Positions 24,432 through 32,145 of a stretch of DNA of 64,000 nt are shown here, in pieces. Numbering within the stretch: position 1 is the first letter of the stretch; each line of letters starts with the position of its first letter. The notes under the pieces are model-generated. The model saw only the letters and a program-made list of their open reading frames with translations, searched no databases and had not been told where the DNA came from. Origin of the DNA: Pseudarthrobacter sp. SSS035 (GTDB taxonomy: Bacteria; Actinomycetota; Actinomycetes; Actinomycetales; Micrococcaceae); assembly GCF_023273875.1 (NCBI RefSeq), contig NZ_CP096882.1:3162001-3226000 (forward strand), given 5' to 3'. The position numbers and the translations under genes are program-made.

Positions 24432-25862
24432 GTGGTTCATACCTTGCAGAACTTCATCAATGGTGAGTTCGTCACGCCCGCGGGCACCGCTCTGCTGGAC
24501 ATCGTCAATCCCACCAACGGCGAGGTAGTGGCGCAGTCTCCCGTCTCCGTCCAGGCCGACGTCGACGCCGCTATGACCGCGGCCAAGGACGCTTTCAAGA
24601 CCTGGAAGCACGTCACCCCCGGGCAGCGCCAGCTGATGCTGCTCAAGCTCGCGGACGCCGTTGAAGCCAACAGCGACGAACTTGTGGAGGCCCAGCACCG
24701 CAACACCGGGCAGGTCCGCTCCCTGATTGCCTCCGAGGAAATTGCCGCCGGCGCCGACCAGCTCCGCTTCTTCGCCGGTGCCGCACGCATCCTGGAAGGC
24801 AAGTCCGCGGGCGAGTACTTCGAAGGCCACACCTCCTACGTACGCCGCGAACCCATCGGTGTTGTGGCCCAGGTTGCGCCCTGGAACTACCCGTTCCTGA
24901 TGGCCATCTGGAAGATCGGCCCGGCGCTCGCGGCCGGCAACACCGTGGTCCTCAAGCCTTCCGACACCACCCCCGAATCCACCCTGGTGCTGGCCCGCCT
25001 GGCCGGCGACATCCTGCCTGCCGGCGTGCTGAACGTGGTGCTGGGAACCGGCGAAACCGGCGCCATGATGGTGGAACACCGGGTCCCCGGCCTGGTCTCC
25101 ATCACGGGTTCCGTCAGGGCCGGCATCGCCGTGGCCTCCGGAGCGGCGAAGGGCCTCAAGCGCGCCCACCTGGAGCTCGGCGGCAAGGCCCCGGCCATCG
25201 TGTTCAAGGACGCCGACATCAAGAAGAGTGCCGCGGCAATCGCCGAGTTCGCCTTCTTCAACGCCGGCCAGGACTGCACCGCCATCACGCGCGTGCTGGT
25301 GGAGGATTCAGTCCACGACGACGTCGTGGCGGCCATGGTGGAGCACACCAAGACCCTGCACACCGGCTCGCAGAACGACGAAGACAACTACTTCGGCCCG
25401 CTGAACAACGTGAACCACTTCAACGCCGTCACCTCCGTGGTGGAGCACCTGCCGGAAAACTGCAAGGTTGTCACCGGTGGCCACCGCGCCGGGGACAAGG
25501 GCTTCTTCTTCGAACCCACCATCGTCACCGGCGCCAAGCAGACGGACGACGTCGTCCAGCAGGAAACCTTCGGCCCGGTCATCACGGTGCAGAAGTTCTC
25601 CTCCGAGGCGGAGGCGCTCGAGCTGGCGAACGACGTCGAATACGCCCTCGCCTCCAGCGTCTGGACATCCGACCACGGCACCGCCATGCGGATGAGCCGC
25701 GACCTGGACTTCGGCGCGGTGTGGATCAACACGCACATCCTCCTGACGGCCGAAATGCCGCACGGCGGCTTCAAGCAGTCCGGCTACGGCAAGGACCTCT
25801 CCATGTACGGCGTCGAGGACTACACCCGCATCAAGCACGTCATGAGCGCTCTCGACGCTTAA
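24432..25862 (+). CDS. Gamma-aminobutyraldehyde / succinate semialdehyde dehydrogenase family
   Basis: About 476 residues of NAD(P)-dependent aldehyde dehydrogenase. PWNYPFLMAIWKIGPALAAGN is the cofactor segment, LELGGKAP carries the general base Glu, and NAGQDCTAITR holds the nucleophile Cys282. The C-terminal DYTRIKHVM is common in gamma-aminobutyraldehyde dehydrogenases (PatD), which turn 4-aminobutanal from putrescine into GABA. GabT lies directly downstream, so the pair would run putrescine-derived aldehyde to GABA to succinate semialdehyde; a role as succinate semialdehyde dehydrogenase is the alternative. GAAAGAGG at 24415-24422 favours the GTG at 24432 over a TTG nine bases earlier. 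Confidence 0.88.
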   Translation: MVHTLQNFINGEFVTPAGTALLDIVNPTNGEVVAQSPVSVQADVDAAMTAAKDAFKTWKHVTPGQRQLMLLKLADAVEANSDELVEAQHRNTGQVRSLIASEEIAAGADQLRFFAGAARILEGKSAGEYFEGHTSYVRREPIGVVAQVAPWNYPFLMAIWKIGPALAAGNTVVLKPSDTTPESTLVLARLAGDILPAGVLNVVLGTGETGAMMVEHRVPGLVSITGSVRAGIAVASGAAKGLKRAHLELGGKAPAIVFKDADIKKSAAAIAEFAFFNAGQDCTAITRVLVEDSVHDDVVAAMVEHTKTLHTGSQNDEDNYFGPLNNVNHFNAVTSVVEHLPENCKVVTGGHRAGDKGFFFEPTIVTGAKQTDDVVQQETFGPVITVQKFSSEAEALELANDVEYALASSVWTSDHGTAMRMSRDLDFGAVWINTHILLTAEMPHGGFKQSGYGKDLSMYGVEDYTRIKHVMSALDA

Positions 25863-25874
25863 ATACACTCCTGT

Positions 25875-25921
25875 CGGTGGTTGAGCTTGTCGAAACCAGA
25901 TTTCGACAAGCTCAATCACCG
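25875..25921. repeat. 21-bp-arm palindromic repeat between the aldehyde dehydrogenase and gabT
   Basis: CGGTGGTTGAGCTTGTCGAA pairs with TTTCGACAAGCTCAATCACC around a CCAGA loop; one base mismatched. The core GGTTGAGCTTGTCGAAACC recurs between genes in many Micrococcales genomes. It may weaken read-through into gabT. Confidence 0.65.
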
Positions 25922-25954
25922 AGACCCCGCCACGCTTTCAAGAAAGGCCCTCCC

Positions 25955-27325
25955 ATGAGCACCACAGCAAGTGAAATCACCTTCCGCCTGGAACAGAAGC
26001 GCCGTGTCCAGGCTGACTTCCCGGGCCCCAAGTCCATCGCCCTGACCGAGCGCCGCAAGGCAGTGGTCGCCGCGGGTGTCGCCTCCGCCGTTCCGGTCTA
26101 CGTTGCGGACGCCGACGGCGGCATCATCCACGACGTCGACGGCAACTCCTTCATCGACCTCGGCTCGGGCATCGCGGTGACCAGCGTCGGCGCGTCCGAT
26201 CCCGCCGTCGTCGGAGCCGTGAAGGAAGCCGTGGAGCACTTCACGCACACCTGCTTTATGGTCACCCCGTACGAAAGCTACGTGGCACTCGCGGAGCAGC
26301 TCAACCGCCTGACCCCGGGCGACCACGAGAAGCGGACCGTGCTGTTCAACTCCGGCGCCGAGGCAGTGGAGAACGCCGTCAAGGTGGCACGCCTCGCCAC
26401 CGGGCGTGACGCCGTCGTCGCCTTTGACCACGCTTACCACGGCCGCACCAACCTGACCATGGCGCTGACCGCGAAGGCCATGCCGTACAAGACCAACTTC
26501 GGCCCGTTTGCGCCCGAGGTCTACCGCATGCCCATGAGCTACCCGTACCGCGAGGAGAACCCCTCGATCACCGGTGCCGAGGCCGCCAAGCGCGCCATCA
26601 CCATGATCGAGAAGCAGATCGGCGGCGACCAGGTTGCCGCGATCATCATCGAACCCATCCAAGGCGAGGGCGGCTTCATTGTCCCCGCCGAGGGCTTCCT
26701 GCCGGCACTGGCCGCCTGGGCCAAGACGAACGGCGTGGTGTTCATCGCCGACGAGGTCCAGTCCGGTTTCTGCCGCACCGGCGAATGGTTCGCCGTCAAC
26801 CACGAGGACGTTGTCCCGGACATCATCACCATGGCCAAGGGCATCGCGGGCGGCATGCCGCTGTCCGCGATCACCGGCCGCGCGGACCTGCTCGACGCCG
26901 TCCACCCGGGCGGCCTTGGCGGCACCTACGGCGGCAACCCGGTGGCGTGCGCTGCCGCACTGGCCGCGATTGGCTCCATGGAGGAATACAACCTCGCCGG
27001 CCGCGCCCGCCACATCGAAGCGCTCGCCACCGGCCGCCTGCAGGAACTGCAGACGGAACTGGCCGGCGCCGGAAAGCCCGTGATCGGCGACATCCGCGGA
27101 CGCGGCGCCATGCTGGCCATCGAACTGGTCCAGGCCGGTTCCAAGGAACCGAACCCTGAGCTGACCAAGGCCGTGGCCGCTGCCTGTCTCAAGGAGGGTG
27201 TCATCATCCTTACCTGCGGCACTTACGGCAACGTCATCCGCCTGCTGCCCCCGCTGGTCATCACCGACGACCTGCTGAACGACGGCCTGGACGTCCTGGC
27301 CGCGGCCATCAAGGCCAACGCCTAG
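25955..27325 (+). CDS. gabT: 4-aminobutyrate--2-oxoglutarate transaminase
   Basis: About 456 residues, class III PLP aminotransferase. Signatures: NSGAEAVENAVKVAR (PLP phosphate binding), FDHAYHGRTNLTMALTAK, EPIQGEGG, DEVQSGFCRTG, and the PLP lysine Lys295 in TMAKGIAGGMPLSA. The ATG at 25955 has AGAAAGG eight bases before it. It converts GABA and 2-oxoglutarate to succinate semialdehyde and glutamate, working with the upstream aldehyde dehydrogenase under the divergent PucR-type regulator. A long hairpin with a T-run follows. Confidence 0.94.
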   Translation: MSTTASEITFRLEQKRRVQADFPGPKSIALTERRKAVVAAGVASAVPVYVADADGGIIHDVDGNSFIDLGSGIAVTSVGASDPAVVGAVKEAVEHFTHTCFMVTPYESYVALAEQLNRLTPGDHEKRTVLFNSGAEAVENAVKVARLATGRDAVVAFDHAYHGRTNLTMALTAKAMPYKTNFGPFAPEVYRMPMSYPYREENPSITGAEAAKRAITMIEKQIGGDQVAAIIIEPIQGEGGFIVPAEGFLPALAAWAKTNGVVFIADEVQSGFCRTGEWFAVNHEDVVPDIITMAKGIAGGMPLSAITGRADLLDAVHPGGLGGTYGGNPVACAAALAAIGSMEEYNLAGRARHIEALATGRLQELQTELAGAGKPVIGDIRGRGAMLAIELVQAGSKEPNPELTKAVAAACLKEGVIILTCGTYGNVIRLLPPLVITDDLLNDGLDVLAAAIKANA

Positions 27326-27343
27326 GACGCCGCCACACAGCAC

Positions 27344-27415
27344 AGCGCGAACTGGCAGTTAATGACCTCAAATCCCGGATTTGACGTCATTAGCTGCCAG
27401 TTCGCGCTTGGTTTT
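27344..27415 (+). terminator. Very long palindrome acting as terminator of gabT
   Basis: Thirty-two-base arms (27344-27375 and 27377-27408) beginning AGCGCGAACTGGCAGTTAAT pair with only two mismatches around a single base, then TTTTT on the plus strand. It lies between gabT and the convergent rarD. It is far longer than a normal terminator and shares the AGCGCGAAC opening with the hairpin at 48945. Confidence 0.75.
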
Positions 27416-27427
27416 TAAGGTGCTCGT

Positions 27428-28414
27428 TTATGAGGTGCGGGCGCGCTTCCTTGCCCTCGATTTCTTGCCTGCCATCCGCAGCATATCGACAGTCAGCACC
27501 AGCAGGGCCAGCCACACCACACCGAAGCCGATCCAGCGGCTGGTGGTCATGGCTTCCTGGAACACCACCAAGGCCACGATGAACTGCAGGAGCGGGGCAA
27601 CGTACTGCAGCAGCCCGATGGTGGTCATGGGCAGCCGGCGGGCCGACGCGCCGAAGAACAGCAGCGGCACCGCGGTGATCACGCCGGAGGCCACCAGGAG
27701 CCAGAAGTGTCCGGGGCCCTGGCTGGCCAGGGTGGCCGAGCCGCTGACGCCGAGGAACACCATGGTGGCCGCCGCGATCGGTGCCAGCACCATGGTCTCC
27801 ACGCTGAGGCTGGTCACCGCGTCCGCCTTCGGCCCAACGCGTTTCTTCACGAACCCGTACAGCCCGAAGCTGAAGGCCAGGGTCAGGGCGATCCACGGCA
27901 GTTTGCCGTAGCTCACCGTGAGCACGCCCACCGCTACAAAACCGATTCCGACGGCGGCCCACTGGAGGGGACGCAGCTTCTCCTTGAGGACGAACACACC
28001 CAGGAGGACCGAGACCAAGGGGTTGATGAAGTAGCCCAGTGCGGCTTCGACGGCCTGGCCGGTGGTGACGCCGTAGGTATATGTCAGCCAGTTCACCGCA
28101 ATGAGGGCCGCGGCGATGGCGAGGGTGCCGAACACCGAACGGTCGCGGAACGCTGCGGCCAGTGCACGCCAGGACCGGGTGACCGTGATCAGGAGGACGC
28201 AGAAAATCAGCGACCACACCACCCGGTTGGCCACGATCTCCACCGCACCGGCGGGCATCAGCGCGAAGAAGTACAGGGGGAGCAGCCCCCACAACCCGTA
28301 CGCGCCGAAACCGAACAGGACTCCCGCCGTCGTCTCCTTGTCCACAGCCTTGGGGCCTGCTGGCGCGGTAACGGCGGTTGTGGGTAAGGCAGTAGTTTCA
28401 GGGGGAGTAGGCAC
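27428..28414 (-). CDS. rarD: EamA family transporter RarD
   Basis: About 328 residues with ten membrane segments in two EamA repeats. RarD-type markers include GVLFGFGAYGLWGLLPLYF, EIVANRVVWSL, TYGVTTGQAVEAALGYFINPL and GLLQYVAPLLQFIVALVVF. RarD proteins (chloramphenicol-sensitivity family) are drug/metabolite-type exporters or permeases of uncertain substrate. GTG start at 28414; the first ~25 residues are Thr/Pro-rich and cytoplasmic. The gene is divergent from topoisomerase IB. Confidence 0.9.
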   Translation of the reverse strand: MPTPPETTALPTTAVTAPAGPKAVDKETTAGVLFGFGAYGLWGLLPLYFFALMPAGAVEIVANRVVWSLIFCVLLITVTRSWRALAAAFRDRSVFGTLAIAAALIAVNWLTYTYGVTTGQAVEAALGYFINPLVSVLLGVFVLKEKLRPLQWAAVGIGFVAVGVLTVSYGKLPWIALTLAFSFGLYGFVKKRVGPKADAVTSLSVETMVLAPIAAATMVFLGVSGSATLASQGPGHFWLLVASGVITAVPLLFFGASARRLPMTTIGLLQYVAPLLQFIVALVVFQEAMTTSRWIGFGVVWLALLVLTVDMLRMAGKKSRARKRARTS

Positions 28415-28507
28415 CTAACCATTAACACCAGGTGCTGGACGCGTATTCCAGTCAAGAGTCAGTACGCTTTCCTTCATGGAACCGAAGACCCCGCAGGTTG
28501 CCGTCCC

Positions 28508-29506
28508 GTGAGGCTCCGCCGCAGCAACGCGAACGGCCGCGGCTACCGTCGAGTGCCCGCCGGGACGGGGTTCAGCTACCGGGACCTGGACGGCTCCACG
28601 CTGCCGCCGGGGCCGGTCCGGGACCGGCTGGAAAGCATCGGCATCCCGCCGGCCTGGACCGACGTCTGGATTGCGCCGTTCGACAACGGGCACATCCAGG
28701 CGACCGGCCTCGATGCGGTGGGCCGGCGGCAGTACATCTACCACCCCGCCTGGCGCGAACGGAAAGACCGCGTGAAGTTCAGCCGCGCCCTGCAGCTGGC
28801 CGAGTCGCTGCCCACCGCCCGCCGGCTGGTCACCCTGGACCTGCGCAGCGACGGTCCCGGCCGTGAACGCGTCCTGGCGGCGGCCTTCCGGATGCTGGAC
28901 AGCGGGTCCCTGCGCGTGGGTTCCGAGCGCTACACCAACGAGAACGGCAGCCGCGGCCTGGCCACGCTCCTGTGTGCGCATGTCCACGTCCGGAAGGAGT
29001 GCCTGGAGCTGAAGTTCCCGGCCAAGAGCGGCAAGGACTGGGAGTCGGAAATTTACGACGCCGACCTGGCCGCCCTGGTGCGGACGCTTAAGCGCCGCGG
29101 TGGAAATGCCAGGCTCCTGGCGTTCAAGGAGGGCCGGACCTGGCGGCCGGTCACCAGCGCGGACATCAATGCCTACGTCAAGGAGCGGACGGGCCTGGAC
29201 TTCACCGCCAAGGACTTCCGCACGCTGCACGGGACGGTGGCGGCCGCCGTCAGCCTGGCGCGCAGTGGCCCGCAACCGACCGTTGCCGCGCGGAAGGGCG
29301 CCATCAGCGTGGCCATGCTGGAGGCTGCTGCGGTGCTGGGGAACACGCCGTCGATCGCCCGGAAAAGCTATGTTGATCCCCGGCTGCTGGACCACTTTGC
29401 CGCGGGGGAGACCATCGACCCCAAACGCCTGGACTCCGCGGAAGCCGAGCTCCGGGCCCTGCTGTACCGGGAAGGCGACGTGGTGCCGCTGCGCCAGGGC
29501 GGCTGA
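28508..29506 (+). CDS. DNA topoisomerase IB
   Basis: About 332 residues of the poxvirus-like bacterial type IB enzyme, which relaxes supercoils through a 3'-phosphotyrosyl intermediate. The N-terminal domain has GFSYRDLDGSTL, WTDVWIAPFDNGHIQATG and RRQYIYHPAWR. The catalytic domain has LLCAHVHV..., KDFRTLHGTVAAA (Arg and His) and the nucleophile Tyr in RKSYVDPRLLDHF. Most relatives read KDFRTWHGT; here Leu replaces Trp. The GTG start at 28508 has only a weak GCAGG upstream. Confidence 0.93.
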   Translation: MRLRRSNANGRGYRRVPAGTGFSYRDLDGSTLPPGPVRDRLESIGIPPAWTDVWIAPFDNGHIQATGLDAVGRRQYIYHPAWRERKDRVKFSRALQLAESLPTARRLVTLDLRSDGPGRERVLAAAFRMLDSGSLRVGSERYTNENGSRGLATLLCAHVHVRKECLELKFPAKSGKDWESEIYDADLAALVRTLKRRGGNARLLAFKEGRTWRPVTSADINAYVKERTGLDFTAKDFRTLHGTVAAAVSLARSGPQPTVAARKGAISVAMLEAAAVLGNTPSIARKSYVDPRLLDHFAAGETIDPKRLDSAEAELRALLYREGDVVPLRQGG

Positions 29507-29539
29507 GGCCCGTCGTTGCTGCCGGTTGTTGCCGCCTGC

Positions 29540-30286
29540 TCAGCCCGTTTGCTCGGCGTACACAACGTAGTTCTCGGTGGCGCCGGCGTCGTTCAGCTGG
29601 AAGCACGTCACCAGCACCAGCCGCCCGGGCACGGCAGCCCACAGGTCATCCCGCTGCCCGAGACTGGTCTTCGCATAGCCGGCCGCCCCCGTGACCGTGT
29701 ATCTCGTGACGCCCTGCGGCGTGGTGACCAGCACCGCGTCGCCCGGCTGTGCCCGGCCCGTGCCGGCCTGGATGTCCATCAGACCGTTGAATGCCGAGTA
29801 GCCGAGGTTCCAGGAGTGGGCGGCCAGGTACGTGGTGTTGGTGGCCCCGGCGCCGGCCGGTCCGTAGTCGCTGATCCAGTACGCGAATCCATTGGACGGC
29901 GGGTTGACCCGGCGGTCGGCCGGGAGGGCCATCGGCAACACGGGGATGTCCATGCCGAGCCGCGGCACTTGCACCCGCACCGGCTGGCCTGGCCCCGCAG
30001 GAGTCCGGGCCAGTTCCCGGCCGGCCACCGCCTCAGCCTCTGCCGGCGTCTCCACCACCAGCGGGGCGCCGGCGCCGGCGCCGGCGCCTGGCGTGGCGGC
30101 GGAGTCCGGCCGTTGCGGCGCAGATTCCGTGGCCTGCCCGGGGACTGCCAGGAGCGGCTGGGCCCCCGTCAGGAGCGGGATTCCGTACACCAGCACCACG
30201 GCAAGGCCCAGCCCGGTCAGACCGACGGCGGCAAGGTTACGAAAGCGGCGGCGCCTGCGGGCGGCGGATTTGGGGGCCCGTCGCAT
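29540..30286 (-). CDS. Class F sortase
   Basis: About 248 residues. A basic N-terminus and a single membrane anchor (~18-40) are followed by a flexible Ala/Gly/Pro linker (~45-100) and a sortase beta-barrel (~101-248). His157 lies in TTYLAAHSW and the nucleophile Cys228 in LVLVTCFQ, both normal for class F. The usual catalytic Arg shortly before the last strand is not obvious: the sequence there is NDAGATENYVVYAE. The ATG follows the pstB stop directly (TAAATG), so it is the last gene of the seven-gene operon. The surface protein at 39142, with an LPATG, is its likely substrate. Confidence 0.88.
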   Translation of the reverse strand: MRRAPKSAARRRRRFRNLAAVGLTGLGLAVVLVYGIPLLTGAQPLLAVPGQATESAPQRPDSAATPGAGAGAGAPLVVETPAEAEAVAGRELARTPAGPGQPVRVQVPRLGMDIPVLPMALPADRRVNPPSNGFAYWISDYGPAGAGATNTTYLAAHSWNLGYSAFNGLMDIQAGTGRAQPGDAVLVTTPQGVTRYTVTGAAGYAKTSLGQRDDLWAAVPGRLVLVTCFQLNDAGATENYVVYAEQTG

Positions 30287-31150
30287 TTACCCGAAGCGTC
30301 CGTTGACGTAGTCGCTGGTGCGCTGGTCCTGCGGGTACTGGAACATGGCGTCAGTGGGGCCGTGCTCAACGATCGCCCCGGGCGCGTTGTGTGCCGCCAG
30401 GAAGAAGGCACACGTGTCCGAGATACGCGCGGCCTGCTGCATGTTGTGGGTGACGATGACGATCGTGACAAGTCCGCGCAGCGACGCGATGGTCTCCTCG
30501 ACGCGGCGGGTGGACGTTGGGTCCAGGGCGGAGCATGGCTCGTCCATCAGCAGTACACGGGGGGAAACCGCCAGGGATCGGGCGATGCACAGCCGCTGCT
30601 GCTGGCCGCCTGACAGTCCGCCGCCCGGCTGGTGCAGCCGGTCCTTGACTTCGTCCCACAGGGATGCCTTGCGGAGTGAATCCTCCACCAGGAAGTCCTT
30701 CTCCAGCCGGCTGGCCTTGATGCCCGCGAGCTTCAGGCCGGCGACGGTATTTTCGTAGATGGACATGGCCGGGAAGGGGTTGGCTTTCTGGAAGACCATG
30801 CCGATGTTGCGGCGCGCCAGGGTCACGCGCCGGCCCGGATCGTAGATGTCGGCCCCGTCAAGCAGCACCTGCCCCGCCAGCGACGCGGTTGGCACCATTT
30901 CGTGCATCCGGTTGAGGATCCGCAGGAACGTGGACTTGCCGCAGCCCGAAGGGCCGATCAGGGCCGTGACCTGTCCCGCTTCCATGGTCAGCGAGACACG
31001 GTCCAGGACCTTGCGCTCGCCGAACCAGGCGCTGACCGCCCTGGCGTCGAGCTCGGCCGCCTCGCTCCCGGCGAACGGGTCCGGGAAGCCCTCGCCCTCG
31101 GGCGGATCGAACACGGCCAGTGCGTGGCCGGAGGATGATTGCGTGGTCAT
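30287..31150 (-). CDS. pstB: Phosphate ABC transporter ATP-binding protein PstB
   Basis: About 287 residues. Walker A GPSGCGKST (66-74), Q-loop VFQKANPFP, signature LSGGQQQR, Walker B VLLMDEPCSALDP and the H-loop VTHN are all intact; the FQKANPFPMSIYENV-like segment is PstB specific. Start at the ATG at 31150 with AGAAGGA before it; upstream codons in frame lack similarity. About 30 extra residues precede the usual PstB start. It supplies energy for the PstC/PstA permease encoded in the same operon, and lies unusually between two sortase-family genes. Confidence 0.93.
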   Translation of the reverse strand: MTTQSSSGHALAVFDPPEGEGFPDPFAGSEAAELDARAVSAWFGERKVLDRVSLTMEAGQVTALIGPSGCGKSTFLRILNRMHEMVPTASLAGQVLLDGADIYDPGRRVTLARRNIGMVFQKANPFPAMSIYENTVAGLKLAGIKASRLEKDFLVEDSLRKASLWDEVKDRLHQPGGGLSGGQQQRLCIARSLAVSPRVLLMDEPCSALDPTSTRRVEETIASLRGLVTIVIVTHNMQQAARISDTCAFFLAAHNAPGAIVEHGPTDAMFQYPQDQRTSDYVNGRFG

Positions 31151-31176
31151 CAGGGTTCCTTCTGTGGAGATTTTCA

Positions 31177-32145
31177 CTAAAGCAGGTTGGGCAGCAGGAG
31201 GCTGACCTGCGTACCGGTCAGGACTGACAGCGCGCCCAGCATCGGCAGGAACACCAGCCAGGTCTCGCGTTGACCCCAGCGGTACCACGACCAGACGGCG
31301 GCCATGGCGGCCAGGATCAGCAGTTCCAGGCACACCAGGAGTCCCACCAGGTCCGAGGTGTCAGATCCCAGGGGCAGCTCGGCGGCCTCCAGGGATGCCG
31401 GATACAGGACCGGTGTGGCCTTCGGGAAAGCCCTGGACACCAGCTTGGCGTCGACCCGCAGCACGCCGTCGGGAAGGAAGGCGGCGCCGGCGGCGGTGGT
31501 CAGGGTCAGGCGCCCTTCGTCGCCGGTGGGGATGGACGGGCCAGGGTCGCCGGCGCGGCGGTGGCCGGTCACCTCGAACTCGGCCACGCCCAGCCCGGTG
31601 GTCACCGTAAACCGCTCGCCCGGTGCGAGGCGGGTCAGCTGGCCCATAGGGCCACCGTAGGCGGCGGCCCTGCCCATCAGGACGCTGGTGCCGCTCTGGC
31701 CTGGCAGGGGAGTGTCCCGCCGGTGGCCGACGCCGTCCATCAGTTCCCGGGACGTGGTTCCCTCCACTACCGTTTCCTGGAGGTTTAGGGCGGGAATCGA
31801 AAGCAGGGCCAGCGGTGTTCCCGGGGCCACCAGCGCGCCCGTGTGGTCAGTCTGGCCGAGGGGTGCGGAGCCTTCCGCCAGGCCGGTCCGGAGCTCTTCA
31901 AACAGCCGGGTCTGTGTGGTGGCGTGCTGCACGTGCGAGATGATCACAATGTTGATGATCTGGCCGAAGAGGATCACCGAGACCATCGCCAGACCCAGCG
32001 AAATCGCCTTGTTCGTGGGCGACGGCGGGAGCCTGACGGGGGTGGCCCGGCGCCTGTTCCGTGCCGTACGGCGGAGCCACGCGAGCGCGCCGCGGTGCAG
32101 GAAACTGGGGCCGGTCTGGCGCCGGCCGGTGAGTGTCGCGGTCAT
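31177..32145 (-). CDS. Sortase-like membrane protein lacking catalytic residues
   Basis: About 322 residues: basic N-terminus, membrane segment ~47-72, sortase-like barrel ~100-240, then two C-terminal membrane segments (~265-290 and ~297-318). The fold markers LLSIPALNLQETVVEGT, PLPGQSGTSVLMGRAAAYGG and GVAEFEVTGHRRAGDP match class E/C sortases. Where those have the catalytic His (xGHR) it reads MGRA (158-160), and where the Cys should follow LTLTT there is Ala218. It is therefore probably inactive, acting as a scaffold or assembly partner. It overlaps pstS by four bases (ATGA) and precedes pstB. Confidence 0.75.
   Translation of the reverse strand: MTATLTGRRQTGPSFLHRGALAWLRRTARNRRRATPVRLPPSPTNKAISLGLAMVSVILFGQIINIVIISHVQHATTQTRLFEELRTGLAEGSAPLGQTDHTGALVAPGTPLALLSIPALNLQETVVEGTTSRELMDGVGHRRDTPLPGQSGTSVLMGRAAAYGGPMGQLTRLAPGERFTVTTGLGVAEFEVTGHRRAGDPGPSIPTGDEGRLTLTTAAGAAFLPDGVLRVDAKLVSRAFPKATPVLYPASLEAAELPLGSDTSDLVGLLVCLELLILAAMAAVWSWYRWGQRETWLVFLPMLGALSVLTGTQVSLLLPNLL

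Noticed and set aside
25875..25921. Palindrome considered as an attachment site or integron-like element
   Set aside because: The GGTTGAGCTTGTCGAAACC type is a common intergenic repeat in Micrococcales, and no integrase or cassette is nearby.
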